This document shows, piece by piece, positions 56,862 through 64,000 of a DNA stretch of 64,000 bases. The notes under the pieces were generated by a model, which saw nothing but the letters and a program-made list of their open reading frames with translations, was not told the DNA's origin and searched no databases. How positions within the stretch are numbered: position 1 is the stretch's first letter; each line of letters opens with the position of its first letter. The stretch lies in the NCBI RefSeq assembly GCF_006346325.1, contig NZ_VDYR01000001.1, positions 682,001-746,000 on the forward strand, written 5' to 3'. Origin of the DNA: Sphingomonas japonica (lineage in GTDB: Bacteria; Pseudomonadota; Alphaproteobacteria; Sphingomonadales; Sphingomonadaceae). The position numbers were made by a program, and so were the translations under genes.

Positions 56862-57593
56862 ATGGCGTTTCCTGTCACGATCCTCACTTTGTACCCGGAG
56901 ATGTTTCCCGGCCCGCTCGGCGCGTCGATCGCGGGGCGGGGGCTGCGCGAGGGGCTGTGGAGCCTCGACACCGTACAGATCCGCGACTTCGCGACCGATC
57001 GGCATCGCTCGGTCGATCATACGCCGGCGGGCGGCGGCGCGGGCATGGTGATGCGCGCCGATGTCGTCGCCGCCGCGATCGACAGCGTGCCCCCGGGGCG
57101 CCCGGTCCTGGCAATGACGCCGCGCGGCGCCACCCTCACGCAAGCCCGCGTCCGCGCGCTCGCCAGCGGTCCCGGCGTAACTATCCTGTGCGGTCGATTC
57201 GAAGGCATCGACCAGCGCGTGTTCGAGGCGCGCGATATCGAGGAAGTGTCGATCGGCGACTACATCCTGTCTGGTGGGGAGATGGCAGCGCTGACGCTGC
57301 TCGATGCTTGCATTCGCCTGCTTCCCGGCGTAATGGGCGCGGCTTCCAGTGGGGATGACGAGAGCTTCGAAACCGGGCTGCTCGAATATCCGCATTATAC
57401 CCGACCAGTGACATGGGAAGGGCGCACGATCCCGCAAGTGCTGCGATCGGGGGATCATGCGAGGATCGACGCCTGGCGAAAGCAGCAGGCGGAGATCGAT
57501 ACACGGTTACGGAGACCGGATCTTTGGGAGCGCCATGAGGGTGCTCGGGTCCAGCCTCCCTCTGGCGCGCGGCAAAAGAATGGGAACGAATGA
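56862..57593 (+). CDS. trmD: tRNA (guanine-N1)-methyltransferase TrmD
   Basis: A 243-residue SPOUT methyltransferase making m1G37. The trefoil knot is recognisable: '[20 protein letters not shown]', '[20 protein letters not shown]', '[14 protein letters not shown]', '[20 protein letters not shown]', and the catalytic/'[20 protein letters not shown]' region. Start ATG 56862 lies 40 bases from the divergent oxidoreductase start; the shared gap must carry promoters for both. Ends two bases before rplS. Confidence 0.95.
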   Translation: MAFPVTILTLYPEMFPGPLGASIAGRGLREGLWSLDTVQIRDFATDRHRSVDHTPAGGGAGMVMRADVVAAAIDSVPPGRPVLAMTPRGATLTQARVRALASGPGVTILCGRFEGIDQRVFEARDIEEVSIGDYILSGGEMAALTLLDACIRLLPGVMGAASSGDDESFETGLLEYPHYTRPVTWEGRTIPQVLRSGDHARIDAWRKQQAEIDTRLRRPDLWERHEGARVQPPSGARQKNGNE

Positions 57594-57594
57594 G

Positions 57595-57987
57595 ATGAAT
57601 CTCATCCAGACGATCGAAGCCGAACAGATCGCCAAGTTCAACGAGGCGAAGAAGATTCCCGAATTCCGTCCCGGCGACACGCTCAAGGTCGGCGTCAAGG
57701 TGGTCGAAGGCGAGCGCACCCGCGTCCAGAATTTCGAAGGGGTGTGCATCGCCCGGTCGAACAAGGGCATGGGTTCGAACTTCACCGTCCGCAAGATTTC
57801 GTTCGGTGAGGGCGTCGAGCGCGTCTTCCCGCTCTATTCGCCCAATGTCGAGTCGGTGGAAGTCGTGCGCCGCGGCGTCGTGCGGCGTGCCAAGCTCTAT
57901 TATCTGCGCGGTCGCACCGGCAAGTCGGCACGCATCGCCGAGCGCCGCGATCCGCGTCCGGCCAAGGCCACAGCGCCGGCCGAGTAA
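57595..57987 (+). CDS. rplS: Ribosomal protein bL19
   Basis: A 130-residue bL19: '[20 protein letters not shown]', '[20 protein letters not shown]' and '[20 protein letters not shown]'. The last ~15 residues are a basic, Ala-rich tail. ATG 57595 follows GGGAACGAATGAG. Last gene of the operon, followed by a strong terminator. bL19 sits at the 30S-50S interface. Confidence 0.96.
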   Translation: MNLIQTIEAEQIAKFNEAKKIPEFRPGDTLKVGVKVVEGERTRVQNFEGVCIARSNKGMGSNFTVRKISFGEGVERVFPLYSPNVESVEVVRRGVVRRAKLYYLRGRTGKSARIAERRDPRPAKATAPAE

Positions 57988-58009
57988 TCGGTTCGCGATG
58001 GGTATGAAC

Positions 58010-58045
58010 AAGGGCGCGGAGGCGATTGCTTCCGCGCCCTTTTCA
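58010..58045 (+). terminator. Rho-independent terminator after rplS
   Basis: Stem AAGGGCGCGGAGGC / GCTTCCGCGCCCTT with loop GATT, followed by TTC-ATTT. It lies 22 bases after the rplS stop and ends the ffh-rplS cluster. Confidence 0.85.
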
Positions 58046-58068
58046 TTTGTTCGGCGATCATGGCTCGA

Positions 58069-59571
58069 TCAGGATTGCGGTTGGTCGCCTACCGGCACGG
58101 GCCCGTTCTCGGTCGCGACGATCTGCGCATCGCCGCCAAGCGTGCGATATAGCGTCACCAGATTCGTCGCCTGCGTCAGCCGTGTCGCCACCAGCGTCCG
58201 CTGCGATTGATACAGCGAGCGCTGGGCATCGAGGCTGGCGAGAAAGGTGTCGATCCCACCGCGATAGCGGGCGTCGGTCAGCGTGAAATTATCCTGCGAC
58301 GCGGCGACCTGTGCCGTATCGGCGCGCAATTGCTCGGCGATCGTGCCGCGCCGCGCCAGCCCATCCGACACCTCGCGGAACGCGGTCTGGATCGCCAGCT
58401 CATAGGTTGCGACCGCGGCGTCGCGCTGCGCTTCGGTCAGCCGGACATTGGCGCGCCCTGCACCCGCGCGGAAAATCGAGTAGTCGACATTGGGCGACAC
58501 CGACCAGTTGAACGCATCGCCCGAGAACAGCGAACCAAGCGCCGTGCTCGCCAGCCCCAGCACGCCGGTCAGCGAAATCCGCGGGAACAGCTCGGCGCGC
58601 GCGGCTCCGATATCGGCATTGGCACTGCGCAGCTGATATTCGGCCTGTACCACGTCGGGACGTCGCAGCAGCACCGTCGAATCGAGCCCGGCCGGAACCT
58701 CCGAAAGCGTTCCCGCCGCTTGCTCGATCGATGTCGGCAGCTGCGCGGGATCGATCGGCGCGCCCACCAGCAGCTGCAGCGCGTTTACGTCCTGCGCCAG
58801 CAGCGTCTTTTGCTGCACCAGATCGGACTGCGCCTGGGTCAGGATCAGCTCGGCCTGACGCAGGTCGGTGCGCGGTGCGATCCCGCCCTCGAGCCGGGCA
58901 CGGGTCAGCGACACGCTGCGCTGGGCGCTGGCCGCGGTCTGTTCCGCGATCGTCAGCAGGCTGCGGTCGGATGCATAGGTCAGCCACGCGGTGGCAATAT
59001 CGCCGACCAGCGTCAGCCGCGTCGCGCGCGCCGCCGCCTCGGTCGCGAAATACTGGTTGAGCGCGCTGTCCGAAAGCGAGCGAATGCGCCCGAACAGATC
59101 GAGCTCGAAAGCGGTGATGCCGACATCGACCGAATAGACTTCGCTTACGCCCGAACCGGACCCGGTGGTGCCGGTTCCGCCCGTTCCGGTTCCGCCGGTT
59201 CCGGTTCCGATACCCCGGTTGACGCCGCTATTGCCCCGGTCGGCGATCGTCGCGCCGCCGCCCACCGTGACTTCGGGGAACAGCGCCGAACGCTCGATGC
59301 GGTATTGCGCGCGGGTCGCTGCGATATTGGCCGCGGCAATGCGCAAGTCGCGATTGTTGACAAGCGCCTGTTCGATGATCGCCTGCAATCGCGGATCGCG
59401 GAAGATCTGCGTGTACGATACGATCGGCAGCCCCGCTTCGCTTTGCGCCAGATAGGCGTCACCGCTGGGAAAGGCGGGTGGCACGGGCGCGGCTGGGCGC
59501 TGATAGGCGGGCTGCATCGAGCATGCTGCAAGTGCCGACAGCGCGGCACCGGCCAGGAGACGTCGGATCAT
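58069..59571 (-). CDS. RND efflux outer-membrane channel lipoprotein (OprM/NodT type)
   Basis: A 500-residue TolC-like protein with lipobox LAAC in 'LAGAALSALAACSMQ', the two repeats of the outer membrane efflux family ('LVNNRDLRIAAANIAATRAQ', 'ASAQRSVSLTRARLEGGIAP', 'EYQLRSANADIGAARAELFP', 'TDARYRGGIDTFLASLDAQR') and C-terminal sequences typical of NodT/OprM. Residues about 118-138 form an unusual Gly/Thr repeat insert. It forms the outer-membrane exit of the pump encoded upstream; the start overlaps the pump gene's stop (ATGA). Confidence 0.92.
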   Translation of the reverse strand: MIRRLLAGAALSALAACSMQPAYQRPAAPVPPAFPSGDAYLAQSEAGLPIVSYTQIFRDPRLQAIIEQALVNNRDLRIAAANIAATRAQYRIERSALFPEVTVGGGATIADRGNSGVNRGIGTGTGGTGTGGTGTTGSGSGVSEVYSVDVGITAFELDLFGRIRSLSDSALNQYFATEAAARATRLTLVGDIATAWLTYASDRSLLTIAEQTAASAQRSVSLTRARLEGGIAPRTDLRQAELILTQAQSDLVQQKTLLAQDVNALQLLVGAPIDPAQLPTSIEQAAGTLSEVPAGLDSTVLLRRPDVVQAEYQLRSANADIGAARAELFPRISLTGVLGLASTALGSLFSGDAFNWSVSPNVDYSIFRAGAGRANVRLTEAQRDAAVATYELAIQTAFREVSDGLARRGTIAEQLRADTAQVAASQDNFTLTDARYRGGIDTFLASLDAQRSLYQSQRTLVATRLTQATNLVTLYRTLGGDAQIVATENGPVPVGDQPQS

Positions 59572-62500
59572 GCCGGTTTCTCCTGCACGGGCGGCTCGTC
59601 GCGATGCCGGTGCAGCTTGCTCAATGCTCCGCGGGTGCCGCGGCGGACAAGCACGAAGAACAGCGGGATGTAGAAGATGGCGAGGATCGTCGCGGTGATC
59701 ATCCCGCCGATCACGGCGGTGCCGATGGCGATGCGGCTGTTGGCGCCTGCGCCGGTCGCCAATGCGAGTGGCAGGACACCAAAGATGAACGCGAACGACG
59801 TCATCAGGATCGGTCGCAGCCGCAGCTTGGCCGCTTCGAGCGCGGCATCGATGATCCGCGCGCCCTTCTTCTCTGCCTGCTCGGCGAATTCGATCATCAG
59901 GATCGCGTTCTTGGCAGCGAGGCCCATCGTCGTCAGCAGCCCGATCTGGAGATAGACGTCGTTCTCGAGCCCGCGCAGCGTCACGGCGAACACCGCGCCG
60001 ACCAGCCCGAGCGGAATGATGAGGAGCACCGCGACGGGGATCGACCAGCTTTCGTACAGTGCGGCGAGGCACAGGAACACGACCAGCAGCGACAGGCCAT
60101 AGAGCAGCGGCGCCTGACCCGACGACAACCGCTCCTGGAACGACTGACCGCTCCACGCCACGGTGGTTCCGGGGATCTGGTCGGCGAGTTCCATCATCCG
60201 ATCCATCGCCTCACCCGAGCTCACCCCTTCTGCGGGTTGCCCCTCGATCTCGAATGCCGATACGCCCTGGAAGCGCGACAGCGTGGTCGGCGCCTGCGAC
60301 CAGCTCGACGATGCGAAGGCATCGAACGGCGCCATCGATCCGTCGGAATTGCGCACGAACCACTGGCCGATATCGTCGGGTGCCGAGCGATAGGGGGCGT
60401 CGCCCTGCACATAGACGCGCTTGACGCGGCCGCGATCGATGAAGTCGTTGACATATTGCCCGCCGAACGCGGTCGAAAGCGTCGAATTGACCGTGCTCTG
60501 GTCGAGCCCCAGCACCGCCAGCTTCTGCTGGTCGAGATCGACGCGCAGCGTCTGCACCGGCGGCAGGTCGGTCGGCCGAACCGACGTCAGCATCGAATCC
60601 TGCTCGGCAGCGGCGATCAGCTTGTCGCGCGCGGCGGCGAATTGCTCGCGCGACAGCCCGCCGCTGTTCTGCAATTGCATGTTGAATCCGCTCGAATTGC
60701 CCAGGCCGCGGATCGCGCCGGGGACGAGCGCGAAGACCTGCGCATCGCGCAGGCCCGACAGAGCCGCGCTTGCAGAGCGGGTGATGGCCTCGGCACCATC
60801 GCCTTCGCCGGTCCGCGCCGACCAGTCGGCAAGCGACACATAGGCCTGACCGGTATTCTGGCCCGATGCGCCGCCGCCGCCGCCTGCGACGCTCAGGATC
60901 GTGTCGGTATTCGCGCCCTGCTGACCCTGGAAATAGGATTCGACGGCCTTCTGTACCTCGATCGTCCGCTCCTGCGTCGCGCCGGCGGGGAGGCGGAACT
61001 GGACGAGCACACGCCCCTGATCCTCGGTCGGCAGGAACCCGGTCGGCAACCGGAAGAACAGCAGTGCGAGAATGGCGAGAATGCCGATATAGATGAGCCC
61101 GAACAGGATCCGCCGATCGACGATCTTGCGCGTCGCGCTCAGATAGCGGTCGGTGGTGCGTTCGAACCCGCGATTGAACTTGTCCTTGGCCTTTTCGCCG
61201 AAGCGGCCGAATGCCGGATAGCGCTTTGTCAGCCAGCCCTCGCGCTCGTCCTGCTTGCGCTTGAGCATCGTAGCGGTCAGCGCCGGGGTCAGCACCAGCG
61301 CCACCACCACCGACAGCACCATCGCCGCGATCACGGTGACCGAGAACTGGCGATAGATCACGCCGGTCGATCCGCCGAAAAACGCCATCGGAAGGAACAC
61401 CGCCGACAATACCAGTGCGATCGCGATCAGCGCGACGGTGATTTCGTTCATCGATTCGATCGTCGCGTCGCGCGGCGACATTTCCGGATTTTCCTCCATC
61501 AGCCGCTCGACATTCTCGACCACGACGATGGCATCGTCGACGAGCAGGCCGATCGCCAGCACCAGTCCGAACAACGTCAGCACGTTGATGCTGAACCCCG
61601 CCAGATAGAAGACGGCGAAGGTCCCCAGCAGCACGACCGGCACGGCGATCGTGGGGATCAGCGTCGCGCGCCAGCTCTGCAGGAACACGAACATGACGAT
61701 CACCACCAGGATGATCGCCTCGATCAGCGTCTTGACGACTTCCTCGACCGACAGGCGGATGAACGTCGTGGTATCGACCGGAAACGAATATTCATACCCG
61801 GGCGGAAAACTCGCCGCCTGACTCTCGATTTCCTTCTTGACGAGTTCGGCAGTGGCGAGCGCGTCGGCGCCGGGCGCGAGCGAGACGGCGATACCCGCGC
61901 CGGGATGACCGTTGATCCGGCTCGACGCCGAATAATTCTCTGCGCCCAACTCGACGCGCGCGACATCCTGAACGCGCACGGTCGATCCGTCGGGCTGGGT
62001 CTTGAGCACGATCTGGCGGAACTGTTCGGGCGTAGTCAGCCGCGATTGCGCGGTGATCGTCGCGTTGAGCAGCTGGCCGGGGGGCGAAGGGAGGCCGCCG
62101 ACTTCGCCCGCCGCGATCTCGGTATTCTGCGCCTGGATCGCGGCGGTGACGTCGCCCGGCACCAGCTGATAGCTCGCCAGCCGGTCGGGGTTGAGCCAGA
62201 TCCGCATCGCATATTGCGATCCGAACACGTTGGTTTCGCCGACACCGGGGATACGCGCCAGCGAGTCCTGGAAATTGGAGACGAGATAGTCCGACACGTC
62301 GCGATTGGTGTCGCGGTCGGTCGAGTCATAGACCGCCGCGATCATCAGGAAGTCGGGGTTCGACTTGGTGACGGTCAGCCCCTGCTGCTGCACCTGCGCA
62401 GGGAGCCGTGAAATCGCTTGCTGTACGCGGTTCTGGACCTGCACCTGAGCGATATCGGGATCGGTACCCTTGTCCAGCGTGACGCTGATCGACACGCGCC

Positions 62501-62759
62501 CTCGCGAATCCGACGTCGACGAGAAATAGAGCAGCCCATCGATGCCCGTTAGCTGCTGCTCGATGATCTGGGTGACACTGTTTTCGAGCGTTTCGGCGGA
62601 AGCTCCGGGAAAATTGGCTCGGATATTAACCTGTGGCGGCGCGACGTCGGGATATTGCTCGATCGGCAGGCTCAGGATCGCGCCGACGCCGCCGAGCATG
62701 ATGATGATCGCGATGACCCAGGCAAAGATCGGCCGGTCGATGAAGATGCGCGAGATCAT
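59568..62759 (-). CDS. RND multidrug efflux pump inner-membrane transporter (HAE1/AcrB type)
   Basis: A 1063-residue proton-driven transporter with twelve expected membrane helices. N-terminal 'FIDRPIFAWVIAIIIMLGGV', docking segment 'TLENSVTQIIEQQLTGIDGL', the proton-relay helix 'GLVLAIGLLVDDAIVVVENV' (two Asp) and the C-terminal 'MGLAAKNAILMIEFAEQAEK' are as in AcrB/MexB. It exports hydrophobic compounds from the periplasm and membrane. It follows the adaptor gene by six bases and overlaps the channel gene. Confidence 0.95.
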   Translation of the reverse strand: MISRIFIDRPIFAWVIAIIIMLGGVGAILSLPIEQYPDVAPPQVNIRANFPGASAETLENSVTQIIEQQLTGIDGLLYFSSTSDSRGRVSISVTLDKGTDPDIAQVQVQNRVQQAISRLPAQVQQQGLTVTKSNPDFLMIAAVYDSTDRDTNRDVSDYLVSNFQDSLARIPGVGETNVFGSQYAMRIWLNPDRLASYQLVPGDVTAAIQAQNTEIAAGEVGGLPSPPGQLLNATITAQSRLTTPEQFRQIVLKTQPDGSTVRVQDVARVELGAENYSASSRINGHPGAGIAVSLAPGADALATAELVKKEIESQAASFPPGYEYSFPVDTTTFIRLSVEEVVKTLIEAIILVVIVMFVFLQSWRATLIPTIAVPVVLLGTFAVFYLAGFSINVLTLFGLVLAIGLLVDDAIVVVENVERLMEENPEMSPRDATIESMNEITVALIAIALVLSAVFLPMAFFGGSTGVIYRQFSVTVIAAMVLSVVVALVLTPALTATMLKRKQDEREGWLTKRYPAFGRFGEKAKDKFNRGFERTTDRYLSATRKIVDRRILFGLIYIGILAILALLFFRLPTGFLPTEDQGRVLVQFRLPAGATQERTIEVQKAVESYFQGQQGANTDTILSVAGGGGGASGQNTGQAYVSLADWSARTGEGDGAEAITRSASAALSGLRDAQVFALVPGAIRGLGNSSGFNMQLQNSGGLSREQFAAARDKLIAAAEQDSMLTSVRPTDLPPVQTLRVDLDQQKLAVLGLDQSTVNSTLSTAFGGQYVNDFIDRGRVKRVYVQGDAPYRSAPDDIGQWFVRNSDGSMAPFDAFASSSWSQAPTTLSRFQGVSAFEIEGQPAEGVSSGEAMDRMMELADQIPGTTVAWSGQSFQERLSSGQAPLLYGLSLLVVFLCLAALYESWSIPVAVLLIIPLGLVGAVFAVTLRGLENDVYLQIGLLTTMGLAAKNAILMIEFAEQAEKKGARIIDAALEAAKLRLRPILMTSFAFIFGVLPLALATGAGANSRIAIGTAVIGGMITATILAIFYIPLFFVLVRRGTRGALSKLHRHRDEPPVQEKPA

Positions 62760-62765
62760 GCGCGG

Positions 62766-63980
62766 TCAGTTCGCATTCTGCGGGGCGTCGGCGTTGCCTG
62801 ACTCGGCTTTGGGCGGTGGACCGATGCGCTGCGGCGTATTGGCCTCGACGGGACGCACGACGGTGCCCGGCTGGGCGTTGGCGGTGCCCTGGACGATGAT
62901 CCGGTCTCCCGCCGCCAGCCCCTTGGTGACGACCCAGTAGCGCCCTTGCGTGCGATCGGTAGTGACCGCTTTTTGAACGACCTTGTTGTCCGGCCCGACC
63001 ACCAATGCCGAGGCGCGGCCGCGGGCATCGCGGGTCACGCCCGATTGCGGCACCAGGAACGCTTGCGTGTCGATCGCCTGGGCAAAGCTGGCGCGCACGA
63101 ACATTCCGGGCAGCAACAGTCCCTGCGGATTGGGGAAGCGCGCGCGCAGCGTCACCGTTCCGGTGCCGGGATCGACCATCGCCTCGGAGAACTGCACGAC
63201 GCCGGTCAGCCCGTAATCGCTCCCGTCCTCGAGCGCGAGGCGCACGGTCGCCTCGGCGGCAGTAGTCCCTTCCTGCGCCAGCGAGCGGCGGAGCGCGAGC
63301 AATTCGGCGCTCGACTGTTGGATATCGACGAAGATCGGGTCGAGCTGCTGGATCGTGGTCAGTGGTTCGGTCTGGTTCGCGGTAACCAGGGCGCCGACGG
63401 TGAACAGCGACCGGTTGATCCTGCCGGAAATCGGAGCGGGCACGCGCGTGAAGCGCAGGTTGATCTGTGCCGTCTGCAGCTGCGCCTGCGCCTGCTGAAC
63501 TGCGGCAGTCGCCTGGCGCGCGGATGCCGCAGCATCGGTATAGTCCTGCTTGGCGACCGCCTCGATCTCGGCCAGCGGACGCAGCCTTTCGGCACGGACG
63601 CGCGTCGCCTCGGCATTGGCGCGTGCGCTGGCGAGGGTCGCCTGAGCCTCGTTGACTGCCGCCTGATAGATGCTCGGGTCGATCTGGTACAAGGTTTGGC
63701 CGGCGCGGACGAACGATCCTTCGGTGAACAGCCGGCGCTGGATCACCCCGGACACCTGCGGCCGCACTTCCGACATGGCATAGGCGGAGGTGCGCCCGGC
63801 AAGCTGGATGGTGAGCGGCACGCTCGTGACGCGGGCGGTGACATATCCCACCGTCGGCGGCCCCTTCGCCTTGGCCGCGTCGCCGCCCTCCTCGCTTCCC
63901 CCGCACGCTGCCACGGCCAGACAGAGCGCCATCGCGCCGGAGAAGAAGGCGCCGTATTGCGCCGAGGATCGGGATTGCAT
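62766..63980 (-). CDS. RND efflux periplasmic adaptor (AcrA/MexA type)
   Basis: A 404-residue membrane-fusion lipoprotein: lipobox VAAC in 'LCLAVAACGGSEEG', beta barrel strand 'VPLTIQLAGRTSAYAMSEVR', lipoyl half 'PQVSGVIQRRLFTEGSFVRA' and 'GQTLYQIDPSIYQAAVNEAQ', a coiled-coil hairpin, the second lipoyl half 'LRFTRVPAPISGRINRSLFT' and the barrel 'GTVTLRARFPNPQGLLLPGM'. It bridges the pump and channel. ATG 63980 is near the window edge; the operon promoter and any regulator lie outside. Confidence 0.93.
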   Translation of the reverse strand: MQSRSSAQYGAFFSGAMALCLAVAACGGSEEGGDAAKAKGPPTVGYVTARVTSVPLTIQLAGRTSAYAMSEVRPQVSGVIQRRLFTEGSFVRAGQTLYQIDPSIYQAAVNEAQATLASARANAEATRVRAERLRPLAEIEAVAKQDYTDAAASARQATAAVQQAQAQLQTAQINLRFTRVPAPISGRINRSLFTVGALVTANQTEPLTTIQQLDPIFVDIQQSSAELLALRRSLAQEGTTAAEATVRLALEDGSDYGLTGVVQFSEAMVDPGTGTVTLRARFPNPQGLLLPGMFVRASFAQAIDTQAFLVPQSGVTRDARGRASALVVGPDNKVVQKAVTTDRTQGRYWVVTKGLAAGDRIIVQGTANAQPGTVVRPVEANTPQRIGPPPKAESGNADAPQNAN

Positions 63981-64000
63981 TCGCGCACAAACTCCGCGCC

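Noticed and set aside
59478..62411. A 977-codon open frame on the plus strand
   Set aside because: Antisense to the RND pump gene, with no domain-like sequence; the pump gene accounts for the codon pattern.

Overview
The window looks like chromosome of a sphingomonad (Sphingomonadaceae, probably Sphingomonas or a close relative). This is inferred from the high GC content, from very sphingomonad-like housekeeping proteins (the large NAD-dependent glutamate dehydrogenase, a YPSIEDL-type PAS protein, DUF1465, a DksA with a reduced zinc finger) and from gene order such as serS-surE-LysM/M23-ion channel. No database was searched, so all family names rest on motifs and remembered family features.

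Layout. (1) 1-5.3 kb: the end of a CocE/NonD-type hydrolase, then remnants of a tryptophan halogenase and a LacI regulator (a decayed sugar-utilisation locus), then a di-haem peroxidase-like lipoprotein, a PQQ-type beta-propeller lipoprotein and a ThuA-domain protein. (2) 5.5-28.2 kb: a 22.7-kb genomic island in the 3' end of a tRNA-Thr(CGU) gene, bounded by a 46-bp direct repeat. One copy lies inside the intact tRNA gene (28199-28244) and the other is a displaced tRNA 3' half (5511-5556). The island carries a three-gene operon of exported proteins with an M48 metallopeptidase, a McrB/McrC type IV restriction system, a nuclease-like protein, a tyrosine integrase, a VapE-type helicase, a tandem pair of paralogous unknown proteins each followed by a terminator, a lipoprotein/DUF4230 pair, an XRE regulator, a frameshifted AT-rich gene, and a type I restriction-modification operon hsdM-hsdS-X-hsdR in which X is an unassigned gene fused into the operon by overlaps. 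(3) 28.4-53.1 kb: chromosomal backbone: PAS protein, glutamate dehydrogenase, M17 peptidase, rimO, ion channel, NlpD-like protein, surE, serS, a serine-rich surface protein with a sorting-type tail, dksA, PilZ, two small DUF465 proteins, DUF1465, nitronate monooxygenase-like, gamma carbonic anhydrase, sodB, yciB, ftsY, mtaB, DUF924 and a GGDEF-EAL protein. (4) 53.4-58.0 kb: ffh-rpsP-rimM-trmD-rplS, the classical SRP/ribosome operon, interrupted between rimM and trmD by an oppositely oriented flavin oxidoreductase gene. (5) 58.1-64 kb: a complete RND efflux operon (adaptor, pump, outer-membrane channel).

The genes fall into a housekeeping translation/secretion backbone and an acquired defence island. 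Within the island, McrBC (modified-DNA cleavage) and the type I system (unmodified-DNA cleavage) would give complementary protection. The best candidates for undescribed biology are gene X inside the type I operon, the tandem paralog pair beside VapE, and the exported M48 operon. I saw no CRISPR array, rRNA or complete insertion sequence.
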